DNA of 64,000 nucleotides from NCBI GenBank assembly GCA_946557785.1, contig CAMNTH010000003.1, positions 62,001 through 126,000 on the forward strand, read 5' to 3'. Below are positions 44,635 to 53,072 of this stretch, piece by piece. Positions within the stretch are counted from its first letter, which is position 1; each line of letters opens with the position of its first letter. The notes below the pieces were generated by a model. It did not search any database and was not told the origin of the DNA. It was given only the letters and a program-made list of their open reading frames with translations. The position numbers and the translations under genes were made by a program. The DNA comes from an uncultured Blautia sp. GTDB lineage: Bacteria > Bacillota > Clostridia > Lachnospirales > Lachnospiraceae.

Positions 44635-46182
44635 ATGAAAATAGATGACCCGCATTTCTGGAAGTCCGAACTAGAAGCATTTGAAAAAGCAACTGACGAT
44701 TTTTATAAAGGAGAAATTCCGGTGCATCAGTATAAAAGCATTTCCGGACTTTACGGAAGCTATTCTCAGCGCGGCGGAAAGCTTGCCATGCTGCGCCTGC
44801 GTATGACTGCAGGACGCATCACCAGGGAAAAGCTGAAGTTTCTCGCTGATGTGATCCGCCGTTTTCATATTGAAAAGGTACATTTTACCACCTGCCAGAC
44901 CATTCAGCTTCACAATCTGCTCCCGGCAGAGGTGCGTACTATCATAGAGGAAGCCTTTTCCTGCGGAATCATTACCATGGGCGGAGGCGGAGATTATCCC
45001 CGTAATGTCATGTGCTCTCCCCTGTCCGGTGTGGAAAAAGAAGAGTATTTTGACGTTCTTCCTTACGCAGAGGCGGCCGGAGAATATCTTATGACATTTC
45101 TAAAAAAGGAAAAGCTTCCAAGAAAGCTGAAGGTTGCCTTTTCCAACACCCCTGGCAACCTCACCCATGTCACTTACCGCGATCTAGGATTTGCGGCCAA
45201 AGAAAACGGCTTCTTTGACATGTACAGTGCAGGAGGTCTTGGAAAATGTCCTCTAATGGGTGTCAAGACTGCAGAAAATGTCCCTCCGGAAAAAGTTCTC
45301 TATTATATTAAAGCCATGTGGCTCACCTTCCGCTCCTACGGAAATTACGAAAACAGGAACAAATCCAGGACGCGCTTTATGGTGGAAGCCCTTGGCGGAG
45401 AAGAAAACTACAGGAAAGCATTTCACGAAAAACTAAATGAGGTATTGCAATCTGGAGAAAATCTGGATATTCCCAAATCCTCCTATTCTCCCTGGAAAAA
45501 AGGGGATGGAAGTTCGGTTGCCCATCCTCGTGCAGTCCCTCAGAAACAGGAAGGACTTTATGCTGTGCACTGGCATCCCATTGGAGGTATACCCTCTCCA
45601 AAAGTGCTGTGTAAGCTCTGTGACCTTATTTCAGATATACCTGAAGGAGAAATGCGTCTCTCTCCGGACGAAAGCGTTTATTTTATCAACCTGACAGGTT
45701 CAGAGGCGCAAAAAGTTCTCAACCTTACCTCTGACAGCGCCCAAACGCCCTTTGAAGAGTCTGTAAGCTGCATAGGTGCAGGAATCTGCCAGATCGGCCT
45801 TCGTGATTCTCAGGCGCTTCTTTTAGAATGCATTCAGGCAGTCAGAGATGCCGGACTTCCCCAAAATGCCCTTCCCCAAATTCATATTTCCGGGTGTCCT
45901 TCTTCCTGCGGAACTCATCAGACCGGGATACTTGGTCTGCGCGGCGCCGGAAAATTTATGAACGGCAAATCCCAGCCAGCTTTTCTTCTTTATGTTGGCG
46001 GCAGGGAGGTTGAAGGAAGGGAAGACTTTGGTCACGAAGCAGGAACTATCCTTTTGGAGCAGATTCCTTCTTTTCTTGTAGAACTTGGCAAAACAGTGGC
46101 GGATTCCGGCATGGATTTTTTGTCATGGCTTGACAAATATCCGGACGGCGTGGATCAGGCCGCAAAGAAATATACGGTATGA
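44635..46182 (+). CDS. siroheme nitrite/sulfite reductase-like protein
   Basis: A 515-residue protein with two ferredoxin-like half-domains and the siroheme/[4Fe-4S] ligand pattern: Cys379 and Cys385 in CIGAGIC, and Cys421 and Cys425 in CPSSC. The family reduces nitrite or sulfite by six electrons using a separate electron donor. I chose the ATG at 44635 (AAGGAG at 7 bases) over a TTG at 44629. It is a single-gene unit with a strong terminator; no siroheme or flavoprotein partner is next to it, so the donor and substrate are not known. Confidence 0.88.
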   Translation: MKIDDPHFWKSELEAFEKATDDFYKGEIPVHQYKSISGLYGSYSQRGGKLAMLRLRMTAGRITREKLKFLADVIRRFHIEKVHFTTCQTIQLHNLLPAEVRTIIEEAFSCGIITMGGGGDYPRNVMCSPLSGVEKEEYFDVLPYAEAAGEYLMTFLKKEKLPRKLKVAFSNTPGNLTHVTYRDLGFAAKENGFFDMYSAGGLGKCPLMGVKTAENVPPEKVLYYIKAMWLTFRSYGNYENRNKSRTRFMVEALGGEENYRKAFHEKLNEVLQSGENLDIPKSSYSPWKKGDGSSVAHPRAVPQKQEGLYAVHWHPIGGIPSPKVLCKLCDLISDIPEGEMRLSPDESVYFINLTGSEAQKVLNLTSDSAQTPFEESVSCIGAGICQIGLRDSQALLLECIQAVRDAGLPQNALPQIHISGCPSSCGTHQTGILGLRGAGKFMNGKSQPAFLLYVGGREVEGREDFGHEAGTILLEQIPSFLVELGKTVADSGMDFLSWLDKYPDGVDQAAKKYTV

Positions 46183-46193
46183 ACCAATATCGC

Positions 46194-46240
46194 AAAAAAG
46201 ACTGCAGACAGGTCTTTTTCGCCTGTATGCAGTCTCTTTT
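46194..46240. terminator. bidirectional terminator
   Basis: Arms AGACTGCA-ACAGG and CCTGT-TGCAGTCT with a 9-base loop; T-rich on the plus side and AAAAAA on the other, so it serves the genes converging from both sides. Confidence 0.9.
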
Positions 46241-46268
46241 GGAATATTTTCACAATATATCCCGCAGA

Positions 46269-47156
46269 TCAGAAACAGAACTCCCGAAAGAAATCGCATT
46301 CTGCGTCATTGCACTGTGCCGCATCCACCGTCTTAATATCACAATGGAATACATGCCCAAGCTGATTTACCTTGTCACCAAATACGCGGTATACAAAGGG
46401 AACCTGGTTCTTTGTAAGCCGCTCTACCAGTGCAGGCGCCTGGCCTTTCTGGAAGTCGCTTACAGAAGTCATGCAGAATACAGGTGTATATACATCTGTA
46501 ATGGTATCCAGCACGTTTAATTTCTTAAGCTCCTCGTCTGTTCCCTGTTCAGGCAGAAGGTCCTTCATAAATTCCAGTGTCTGAACTCCTGCCATGTCTC
46601 TGTCCACAGAATAAACGCCGCAGTTTAATGCCATCGCCGTAAGGGCAAAGTTCTCCGGCACTTCAAAATCATACTGTGCAGCATATGCAGGATTGGTACA
46701 GATTCCGGCATAAAGTCCCAATAAATGAGCTCCTGCAGAATCCCCTACTGCAAAAATACGCTCTGTGTCAAAATGGTATCTCCTGGCACGCTTCATGATC
46801 CACTTGCACACAAGATTCATATCCTCCAGCTGTGCAGGGAACTTATTCTCCGGTGCCAGACGATAGGTAAAGTTCACAACTGCAAATCCCCTCTGTGCCA
46901 GGCTCATGCAGTAATACTGATAACGTTCCTTATCTCCGTATACCCATCCGCCTCCATGGACGCTGATGATCACAGGCAGATCCTCATCCTCTGCCTGTTT
47001 CGGCCTGTATACATCCAGTACCTGAATATTTCGGTCAATATGCCCGTATACAATGTTATCCCATCTTTCCACATCCTCAGGCGTTGTCATCAGCGCATCC
47101 CGAATATCATCATTTTTTTTCGCTTCTTCCCTGAACTTATCACTTATCTCAGACAT
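46269..47156 (-). CDS. alpha/beta-hydrolase, HSL-type esterase
   Basis: A 295-residue esterase with the oxyanion-hole motif HGGGW near 76-80, the nucleophile elbow GDSAG (Ser near 150) and a C-terminal His in QLGHVFH. It belongs to the hormone-sensitive-lipase group and is cytoplasmic (no signal peptide). Substrate is probably a small acyl ester such as an acetylated sugar or xenobiotic; this is inference. GGAGG lies 6 bases before the ATG at 47156, six codons inside the longest frame. Confidence 0.9.
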   Translation of the reverse strand: MSEISDKFREEAKKNDDIRDALMTTPEDVERWDNIVYGHIDRNIQVLDVYRPKQAEDEDLPVIISVHGGGWVYGDKERYQYYCMSLAQRGFAVVNFTYRLAPENKFPAQLEDMNLVCKWIMKRARRYHFDTERIFAVGDSAGAHLLGLYAGICTNPAYAAQYDFEVPENFALTAMALNCGVYSVDRDMAGVQTLEFMKDLLPEQGTDEELKKLNVLDTITDVYTPVFCMTSVSDFQKGQAPALVERLTKNQVPFVYRVFGDKVNQLGHVFHCDIKTVDAAQCNDAECDFFREFCF

Positions 47157-47220
47157 GTTATTCCTCCGTATCATTATTCTGTCTTTTTCCTGGGAACCCT
47201 CTTTGGGCAGGCTTATCCGC

Positions 47221-47247
47221 TTTATATACTTTATATACTTTATATAC
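47221..47247. repeat. three tandem 9-base repeats (TTTATATAC)
   Basis: Three perfect copies of TTTATATAC followed by a diverged copy, 65 bases upstream of the esterase start. On the minus strand each copy supplies a TATAAA-like -10, so copy number could alter promoter strength. Confidence 0.8.
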
Positions 47248-47340
47248 TCTATCTGCTTTCATTCCCGCCCCGATTCCATCTCTCCTTATAGTATAACGGA
47301 TTCCCTGAAAGATTACAATTTTAATTTCTTGATTTTCTTC

Positions 47341-47369
47341 TTGACATTTCCAGCACCTTAGTGTACTAT
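47341..47369 (+). promoter_or_regulatory. promoter of the GntR-ABC operon
   Basis: TTGACA, 17-base spacer, TACTAT, 32 bases before the regulator start. Confidence 0.8.
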
Positions 47370-47384
47370 ATCAATAGAACACTA
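47359..47384. promoter_or_regulatory. YtrA-type operator overlapping the -10 box
   Basis: Arms TAGTGT and ACACTA with 14 bases between overlap the -10 and transcription start. This resembles the AGTGT...ACACT operators of YtrA-subfamily GntR repressors, so autorepression is likely. Confidence 0.65.
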
Positions 47385-47401
47385 GGACAAAGGAGGGGGA
47401 C

Positions 47402-47779
47402 ATGGAATTTAAAACAGAGCTTCCCATTTACCTGCAGGTAATGGCATCCATTAAGCGGGATATTGTGACAGGCAAGCTTTCGCCAGGAGAAAAGCTTCCA
47501 TCCGTTCGTGAACTGGCAGTAAATTATACTATTAACCCCAACACAGCCAGCCGTGTTTATAAGGAGCTGGAGAATGAAGACGCATGTTTTACACGCAGAG
47601 GAATGGGAACATTTGTCACCGATAGTATAGAAAGGATCAGAACAATGAAAGAAGAAATGGCTGAAGAACTCATCGGGCAGTTTCTGGAGGGCATGGCACA
47701 GCTTGGATTTGCCTTTGAAGAAACCATAAGGCTAATGGGATCCCATAAGAAAGGAGAACAGCAGCATGCTGGAATGTAG
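47402..47779 (+). CDS. GntR family regulator, YtrA subfamily
   Basis: A 125-residue repressor consisting of a winged helix (LPIYLQVMASIKRDIVTGKL; PSVRELAVNYTINPNTASRVYKELE) and a short C-terminal dimerising helix, the YtrA layout with no ligand domain. Such regulators repress ABC-transporter operons that respond to cell-wall stress. It overlaps the ATPase gene by 14 bases, and a matching operator lies over the promoter. Confidence 0.92.
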   Translation: MEFKTELPIYLQVMASIKRDIVTGKLSPGEKLPSVRELAVNYTINPNTASRVYKELENEDACFTRRGMGTFVTDSIERIRTMKEEMAEELIGQFLEGMAQLGFAFEETIRLMGSHKKGEQQHAGM

Positions 47780-48467
47780 AGATATTGTAAAGAAATATGG
47801 TTCAAAGACTGCCGTAGATTCCATCTCATTGAAGATTGAATCAGGCAGGATCTATGCCCTCCTGGGGCCTAACGGAAGCGGAAAGACCACACTGATGAAG
47901 ATGGCAATCGGCCTTGTGAAGCCTAGCCAAGGGAATTTTTACTACAACGATTCTCCCATCGGTCCGGACAGCCGCAGGGAAATTGCTTATATGTCCACAG
48001 AGCCTTACTTTTATCCCTGGATGAACGTCAAGGATGTGGGGGACTACTACGCTGATTTTTTTGAAGATTTCTCCATGAAAAAATTTGAAAAGCTCTTGGA
48101 AAGAATGCATCTGGAGAAAAGCCTGAAGACCAAATCCCTCTCTTCCGGTATGATGGCGAAATTGAAAATCGCAGTCACTATGGCCAGGAAGGCTAAAGTT
48201 TATCTTCTGGATGAACCGCTGAACGGAATTGACCTCCTGGCAAGGGACGAGATCATGACAAGCATTATTGAAGCTGCTGATCCTGACACTGCCATTGTTC
48301 TTTCCAGCCACCTGGTAGACGAACTGGAAAAAATCATTGACACTGCATACTTTATAAAAGATGGGCTTCTAGTAAAAACAAGCCAGGTTGAAGAACTGCG
48401 TATCACAGAAGGCAAGTCCATAGTAGACGAATATCGGGAAATTTACGGACAGGGAGGAAACATGTAA
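47766..48467 (+). CDS. ABC transporter ATP-binding protein (YtrB-like)
   Basis: A 233-residue ATPase: Walker A GPNGSGKT at 34-41, a signature reading LSSGMMAKL, Walker B YLLDEPLNGID and a switch SSHLVDE. The signature departs from LSGGQ but is usual for this subfamily. It pairs with the membrane protein that starts on the last base of its stop codon. An exporter or cell-wall-active antibiotic response is inferred from YtrA control. Confidence 0.92.
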   Translation: MLECRDIVKKYGSKTAVDSISLKIESGRIYALLGPNGSGKTTLMKMAIGLVKPSQGNFYYNDSPIGPDSRREIAYMSTEPYFYPWMNVKDVGDYYADFFEDFSMKKFEKLLERMHLEKSLKTKSLSSGMMAKLKIAVTMARKAKVYLLDEPLNGIDLLARDEIMTSIIEAADPDTAIVLSSHLVDELEKIIDTAYFIKDGLLVKTSQVEELRITEGKSIVDEYREIYGQGGNM

Positions 48468-49207
48468 TGGGAATGCTGATGAAATATGAGTTTCGTAAAA
48501 CAAGAATGTCAAGAATGATCCTTTTGCTGTTAACGGTACTATCAGAAATTCTGTTTCTTTCCGGATTGTTTTTGGACTGGGAAAAGGGTATGTTCTTAGG
48601 AATACTCTTCCTGACTTTATGTGCTATGTTTGGTCTTTTTTATCTCGGAATTGAGAGCATTCTTGTGTTTTCCAAAGATCTGAACACGAAGCAGAGCTAC
48701 ATGCTGTTCATGACTCCCAAAAACAGTTATCAGATTTTAGGAGCCAAGGCTTTGGAAAATCTGCTTTGTATTATCGCTGTCAGCGTAATCTTTATTCTGA
48801 TCGCTTTTGCAGATATCTCCATCGCCGCCATTCATTTGGATGGCCTCACCAGATTCTTAGAGGAAATAAAATACTTTTTAAACAGCATGTTCCATAATCT
48901 TCCTACCTGGCAGGAGGTTGTAGCAAGTATCTTTGCTTCTCTTTTGAACTGGTTTATGACCATTACCGTTGGATACCTGGCAGTAACGTTATCTGCCACT
49001 GTACTGGCCGGTAAGCGTTTAAACGGCCTGATCAGCTTTATCCTTTTTATCGTTATTTTGTGGGCAGTCGCAGTTGCCATGGAGTTCCTTCCCACACTTC
49101 CAAATGTTACGGCAGACTTTGCTATGCAATACGGTATTCTTCTTCTGTTCTCCGCTGCCTTCTATTTCATATCCTGCCAGATCATGGAACGGAAGCTCAG
49201 TGTGTAA
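48467..49207 (+). CDS. ABC-2-type membrane permease
   Basis: A 246-residue hydrophobic protein with about six membrane segments (near 20-40, 43-65, 95-120, 145-170, 175-195, 205-235), with no conserved catalytic motif. Its position as third gene of the GntR-ATPase operon (one-base overlap) identifies it as the channel partner. A terminator follows 15 bases later. Confidence 0.85.
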   Translation: MGMLMKYEFRKTRMSRMILLLLTVLSEILFLSGLFLDWEKGMFLGILFLTLCAMFGLFYLGIESILVFSKDLNTKQSYMLFMTPKNSYQILGAKALENLLCIIAVSVIFILIAFADISIAAIHLDGLTRFLEEIKYFLNSMFHNLPTWQEVVASIFASLLNWFMTITVGYLAVTLSATVLAGKRLNGLISFILFIVILWAVAVAMEFLPTLPNVTADFAMQYGILLLFSAAFYFISCQIMERKLSV

Positions 49208-49222
49208 TACGCCCATAAACGC

Positions 49223-49260
49223 TAAAAGCCCATCAGGGATACCCTCCCTGATGGGCTTTT
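49223..49260 (+). terminator. terminator of the GntR-ABC operon
   Basis: Arms AAAAGCCCATCAGGGA and complement with a 6-base loop followed by TTTT. The stretch 49261-49425 beyond it shows nothing I can name. Confidence 0.92.
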
Positions 49261-49425
49261 GCAGTATACCCAGCGTCCAGTAAAATATCCCATGCAGCAC
49301 AGATATTTGGCCGAAGCATCAGCTTAAGCGGCCCCCTCTATCATACCGGACGTCAATAATGCAGGACAAAATAAAAGCCGCATACCGAATCGAAATCAGC
49401 ACACAGCCCTTATAACAATTTAAAA

Positions 49426-49659
49426 CTATTTTGCAGAAGTTAAAAATGGAGAGATCTGCTCCAAAATACGGTTATCATCGGAATCATAACTCAGCAGCTG
49501 CGGTGCAGTCAAATCAAGACCAAAAACACCAATCACAGACTTCGCATCTACCGTACGGTTTCCTGTTCCAAGGTTAAAATCAACATCCATTTTATCAATG
49601 ATGCGAATAAAACTTCTCACCTGTTCAACGTCATCAAATTTTACATATACCTGCTGCAT
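49426..49659 (-). CDS. HPr-like protein lacking the phospho-histidine (Crh-like)
   Basis: A 77-residue protein whose second half follows HPr: TVDAKSVIGVFGLDL aligns with the KSIMGVMSLG region, keeping the regulatory serine (Ser41), and the end matches the last helix. The GIHARP active-site loop is missing and there is no histidine at all, so it cannot carry PTS phosphate. Crh of Bacillus shows the same loss and works only in catabolite control through its serine. Start chosen at 49659 because AAAGGG directly abuts the ATG at 49668. Single gene behind its own promoter. Confidence 0.75.
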   Translation of the reverse strand: MQQVYVKFDDVEQVRSFIRIIDKMDVDFNLGTGNRTVDAKSVIGVFGLDLTAPQLLSYDSDDNRILEQISPFLTSAK

Positions 49660-49733
49660 TAAAATCATCCCTTTCTGCGTCTGACATTCATTTCATATTT
49701 ATGTGAATATGATATCGTTTTCACTTTACGCAC

Positions 49734-49762
49734 ATTATATATCATGATTTTTATAAAGTAAA
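49734..49762 (-). promoter_or_regulatory. promoter of the HPr-like gene
   Basis: Minus strand TTTACT, 17-base spacer, TATAAT, 75 bases before the start; an inverted repeat TTGTC/GACAA lies just upstream near 49768-49785. Confidence 0.6.
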
Positions 49763-49853
49763 TTGTCATATTGGACAATGTTTTATGTTTTCTTTGTGCG
49801 GGATGACGATATCCTTTTCAGGTATTATGTCCACTTTCTGCAAGTTTATGCAT

Positions 49854-51266
49854 TCATTTCTCTTCCATATTTTCCTTTGTTTCCTTACATCGCTCTTCCA
49901 TAGGGATAAACTCCGTATGATGCCCTACATATTTGTATGCAGGGCGAATGATCTTCCCTGCATTCACCAGTTCCTCCAGCCTGTGGGCACTCCATCCCGG
50001 AATACGGGCAATGGCAAAAATAGGCGTAAACAGTTCTTTGGGAATTCCAAGCATGGTATATACAAATCCGCTGTAAAAGTCCACGTTCGCACACACATTC
50101 TTAAACAGCTTCCTTTGTTCCATAATAAGCCTGCCGGCAAGTCGTTCTACAAGCTCATAGAGGGCAAACTCCTCGCTAAGGCCCTTCTCTTGCGCCAGTT
50201 TCCATGCAAAACGTTTTAAAATCACTTCACGTGGGTCTGACAGTGTGTAAACCGCATGTCCCATACCATAGATAAGCCCGGAACGGTCAAAGGCCTGCTT
50301 ATCCAGAATCTTGCGAAGATATCCTTCCACCTCCCCTTCATCTATCCAGTCTTTAATATGTGCTTTGATATCCTCAAACATATCCTGCACCTTCAGATTG
50401 GCTCCGCCATGGCGTGGTCCTTTCAGGGAACCGATGGAAGCAGCCATAGAAGAATAGGTATCAGTACCGGAGGAAGTCACTACATGTGTTGTAAAGGTAG
50501 AATTATTACCGCCGCCATGCTCTGCATGGAGGATCAAAGCAATATCCAGCACCTTTGCTTCCAGTTCCGTATATTTCCCGTCAGGCCGGAGCATCAGGAG
50601 GATATTTTCCGCCAGGGAAAGCCCCTTCTCCGGATTTCGGATAAACAGCGTTTCATCCTTGCGGAAATGTCTGTAAGAATGATAGGAATAAACGGCAATC
50701 AGCGGAAGCTTCGCAATAAGCTCCAGACATTGGCGCAGTACATTCCCTGCGGAAATATCTTCCGGATTGGAATCGTATGTATAAAGAGTCAGGATGCACC
50801 GCTGCATGGAATTCATAATATTATCATTGGATGCTTTCATCACAACATCACGGACAAACCGCCCGCTTAAGGTTTCCAGCTTACACATCACATCCATAAA
50901 TTTTTTCAGTTCCGTTTCATTTGGAAGATGGCCGAATAAAAGCAGGTAAACAGTCTCTTCGAAACCGAATTTTCTTCCGTTTTGCCCCTGTACAAGATCA
51001 TAAATATTATACCCCTGATAATAAAGGCTGCCCTCTGCAGGAATCTTTCTTCCGTTGATCAGGTCAAAAGCATTTACATCGGAAACCTCTGTAAGACCTG
51101 TGAGAACACCCTTACCTGCGGAATCACGCAGTCCTCTCTTTACGTCATACTCCACATACAGGTTAGGGTCAATATGGTAATTTTTCATTAGTTGTTCCTG
51201 AAGTTCCAGGATGGCATGCTTCAGCTCTCCCATTTCCTCCAGATTCAGCATTTCGTTTTCGTTCAT
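49854..51266 (-). CDS. gltA: citrate synthase
   Basis: A 470-residue citrate synthase condensing oxaloacetate and acetyl-CoA. Catalytic residues are in the expected motifs: LHAEHGGGNNST (His), GMGHAVYTLSDPR (His and Arg context) and VDFYSGFVY (Asp). It has an extra N-terminal segment of about 60 residues compared with Bacillus enzymes, as in several Clostridia. GGAGGAG precedes the ATG. It follows an MBL hydrolase gene by 20 bases. No aconitase or isocitrate dehydrogenase gene is adjacent; a role in glutamate supply is likely. Confidence 0.93.
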   Translation of the reverse strand: MNENEMLNLEEMGELKHAILELQEQLMKNYHIDPNLYVEYDVKRGLRDSAGKGVLTGLTEVSDVNAFDLINGRKIPAEGSLYYQGYNIYDLVQGQNGRKFGFEETVYLLLFGHLPNETELKKFMDVMCKLETLSGRFVRDVVMKASNDNIMNSMQRCILTLYTYDSNPEDISAGNVLRQCLELIAKLPLIAVYSYHSYRHFRKDETLFIRNPEKGLSLAENILLMLRPDGKYTELEAKVLDIALILHAEHGGGNNSTFTTHVVTSSGTDTYSSMAASIGSLKGPRHGGANLKVQDMFEDIKAHIKDWIDEGEVEGYLRKILDKQAFDRSGLIYGMGHAVYTLSDPREVILKRFAWKLAQEKGLSEEFALYELVERLAGRLIMEQRKLFKNVCANVDFYSGFVYTMLGIPKELFTPIFAIARIPGWSAHRLEELVNAGKIIRPAYKYVGHHTEFIPMEERCKETKENMEEK

Positions 51267-51286
51267 AATAACTCCTCCTCATGTAA

Positions 51287-52111
51287 CTATATTTCCAAAA
51301 TACTGCCTGCTGACAGATATTCGATCCGGCTGTCCATTTCTTCCCGGAGCATATCATAAGCCTCCACGCTGGTACAATGGCAGGTGTAGTATTTGCAGGA
51401 ACGTTCCAAAAGCCTTTTGGCCATGCTTCTGCAGAATATCTTTTGCTTTTCCCTCTCCGGGTATGCGTTCATCAGATGCATTCCTCCAAGAACATAATCA
51501 ATTCCCCCTGGTGCAAAAGTCTCTGCTTTTTTCAGAATATTCACCATACCGTTATGAGCACAGCCTGCAATCAGCACCATTTTGCTTCCTTCCTTCAAAA
51601 GCAGATTCTGCTCATGCATAAATAAATCATGAATATGTCTGCCGTTCATAGACGTATACAGTCTGTCGTTTGCAGGGGAATAGCATTCCCTGCCTGTCAC
51701 CCCTGCGAAAATCTGAATTCCGGCATCCAGCTTATAATCCCCTGTATGAAGAATTACTCTTGGATTCTCCTTCCAGGCAGCGGGCAGTCCAATATACCTG
51801 ACGGTTCCATCCCCGTCATGGGCATAGAACTCCCCCAAAGCCTTCTTCTGTATATGAATCCCGGCCGTGGAATTGGCTTTCAGAAAAGTATCAATTCCTC
51901 CGCCGTGGTCATAATGTCCATGGGAAAGTATCGCAATATCCACGCCGCTGATGTCCGCTCCCAGCTTCCCGGCATTTTTCAAAAAGCCATCATCCTGTCC
52001 CATATCAAACAGTATCTTGTGATTTCTTGTCTCAATGTAAAGGCTTAGTCCATGGCTGCATAAAAATCCCTCCGAAACAGCCCTGTTTTCCATCAACGTA
52101 ACAATACGCAT
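51287..52111 (-). CDS. MBL-fold hydrolase of the dihydropterin-RFAP synthase-like group
   Basis: A 274-residue metallo-beta-lactamase-fold protein with the metal motif HGHYDHGGG and a further His in GCAHNGMVN, plus an LGGMHL segment. The NRAVSEGFLCSHGLSLYIE N-terminus is typical of the group annotated by likeness to archaeal 7,8-dihydropterin-6-methyl ribofuranosylaminobenzene phosphate synthase. The real bacterial function is not established. Start set at 52111, with GGAGA 7 bases before it. It shares a transcript with citrate synthase and lies next to the folate operon. Confidence 0.85.
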   Translation of the reverse strand: MRIVTLMENRAVSEGFLCSHGLSLYIETRNHKILFDMGQDDGFLKNAGKLGADISGVDIAILSHGHYDHGGGIDTFLKANSTAGIHIQKKALGEFYAHDGDGTVRYIGLPAAWKENPRVILHTGDYKLDAGIQIFAGVTGRECYSPANDRLYTSMNGRHIHDLFMHEQNLLLKEGSKMVLIAGCAHNGMVNILKKAETFAPGGIDYVLGGMHLMNAYPEREKQKIFCRSMAKRLLERSCKYYTCHCTSVEAYDMLREEMDSRIEYLSAGSILEI

Positions 52112-52188
52112 GTGAACTTCTCCCCTTTCCCCAAAAGAATTACTGCATTTTGGCAAATTGTTAATCTGATGCAGAATTCCCTTTTACT

Positions 52189-52217
52189 ATCATAACCTGC
52201 GCCAAAAAGATTTACAA
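52189..52217 (-). promoter_or_regulatory. promoter of the MBL hydrolase-citrate synthase pair
   Basis: Minus strand TTGTAA, 17-base spacer, TATGAT, about 78 bases before the hydrolase start. Confidence 0.55.
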
Positions 52218-52241
52218 TACAAATTTGGTAAAATCCCCCTC

Positions 52242-53063
52242 CTATTTCTGCTTCTGCAAATTTTTCAACATAGCTTCCACAGTCTGCCCCGTCAGCGGAT
52301 GACGCACTTTAGGTGCGATCTGGGTCAATGGCACAAGCACAAAATCCCGCATATGCATCTCCACATGAGGGATCTGTAAAAACGGCAGATCCACCACCAG
52401 ATCATCATACAAAAGGATGTCCAGATCCAGCGTTCTTGGTCCCCACACGATCTTACGCACCCTGTGCGCTGCCTGCTCAATCTCATGAAGGGCATCCAGC
52501 AGCTCCTCAGGCGATAACAGCGTACGCAGTTCCAAGGCGCCATTGAGAAAATCATCCTGTTCCACACCGCCATAAGGCTCTGTCACAAAATACTCCGATA
52601 CCTGGCATACCTGGCAGTCCTTCCGTGCTTTGAGCATTTCAACTGCCTGATTCAGGTATCCCCCTTTATCTCCCATATTGGATCCAAGGGCAATGTACGC
52701 AGTGTGCCATTTCCTGGATATCTCTACTGCAACCGTCTCCAAAGGCAGGCCAATGGGCGCCCATGGTTTCTGGATTTCAATTTCTACTTCCTGCACCAGA
52801 GCATATTCCAAAAGGATCGCCTGTGCCAATTCCTCTGCCAGCCGCTCCAGTAACCGGAATGTATGCGTTTCTGCAAATTGCTTTACAAAATGACAGACCT
52901 CCCCATAATTCACAGAGTATTCCAGCACATCCGTTTTTCCTGCCTTACGTGTATTGGCGTGAAGGATGACAGAAAATAAGAATTTTTGCCCCAGCGCATT
53001 TTCCTCAGGGTAAACGCCATGCCTGGCATATACCTCCAGTTTATTAATCTTAATCTTGTCCAT
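52242..53063 (-). CDS. folK: bifunctional dihydroneopterin aldolase / HPPK (FolB-FolK)
   Basis: A 273-residue fusion. Residues 1-118 are FolB, with YARHGVYPEENALGQKF and the active-site Lys in EIQKPWAP. Residues 119-273 are FolK, 6-hydroxymethyl-7,8-dihydropterin pyrophosphokinase, with YIALGSNMGD and the magnesium/ATP motif WGPRTLDLDILLY. The two enzymes act in sequence in folate synthesis, so the fusion channels the pterin. AGGAGG lies 5 bases before the ATG. Last gene of the folE-HD-folP-folBK operon. Confidence 0.95.
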   Translation of the reverse strand: MDKIKINKLEVYARHGVYPEENALGQKFLFSVILHANTRKAGKTDVLEYSVNYGEVCHFVKQFAETHTFRLLERLAEELAQAILLEYALVQEVEIEIQKPWAPIGLPLETVAVEISRKWHTAYIALGSNMGDKGGYLNQAVEMLKARKDCQVCQVSEYFVTEPYGGVEQDDFLNGALELRTLLSPEELLDALHEIEQAAHRVRKIVWGPRTLDLDILLYDDLVVDLPFLQIPHVEMHMRDFVLVPLTQIAPKVRHPLTGQTVEAMLKNLQKQK

Positions 53064-53072
53064 ATGGGCCTC

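Noticed and set aside
47221-47256. CRISPR-like repeat array
   Set aside because: The repeats are 9 bases long with no spacers; no cas genes in the window.
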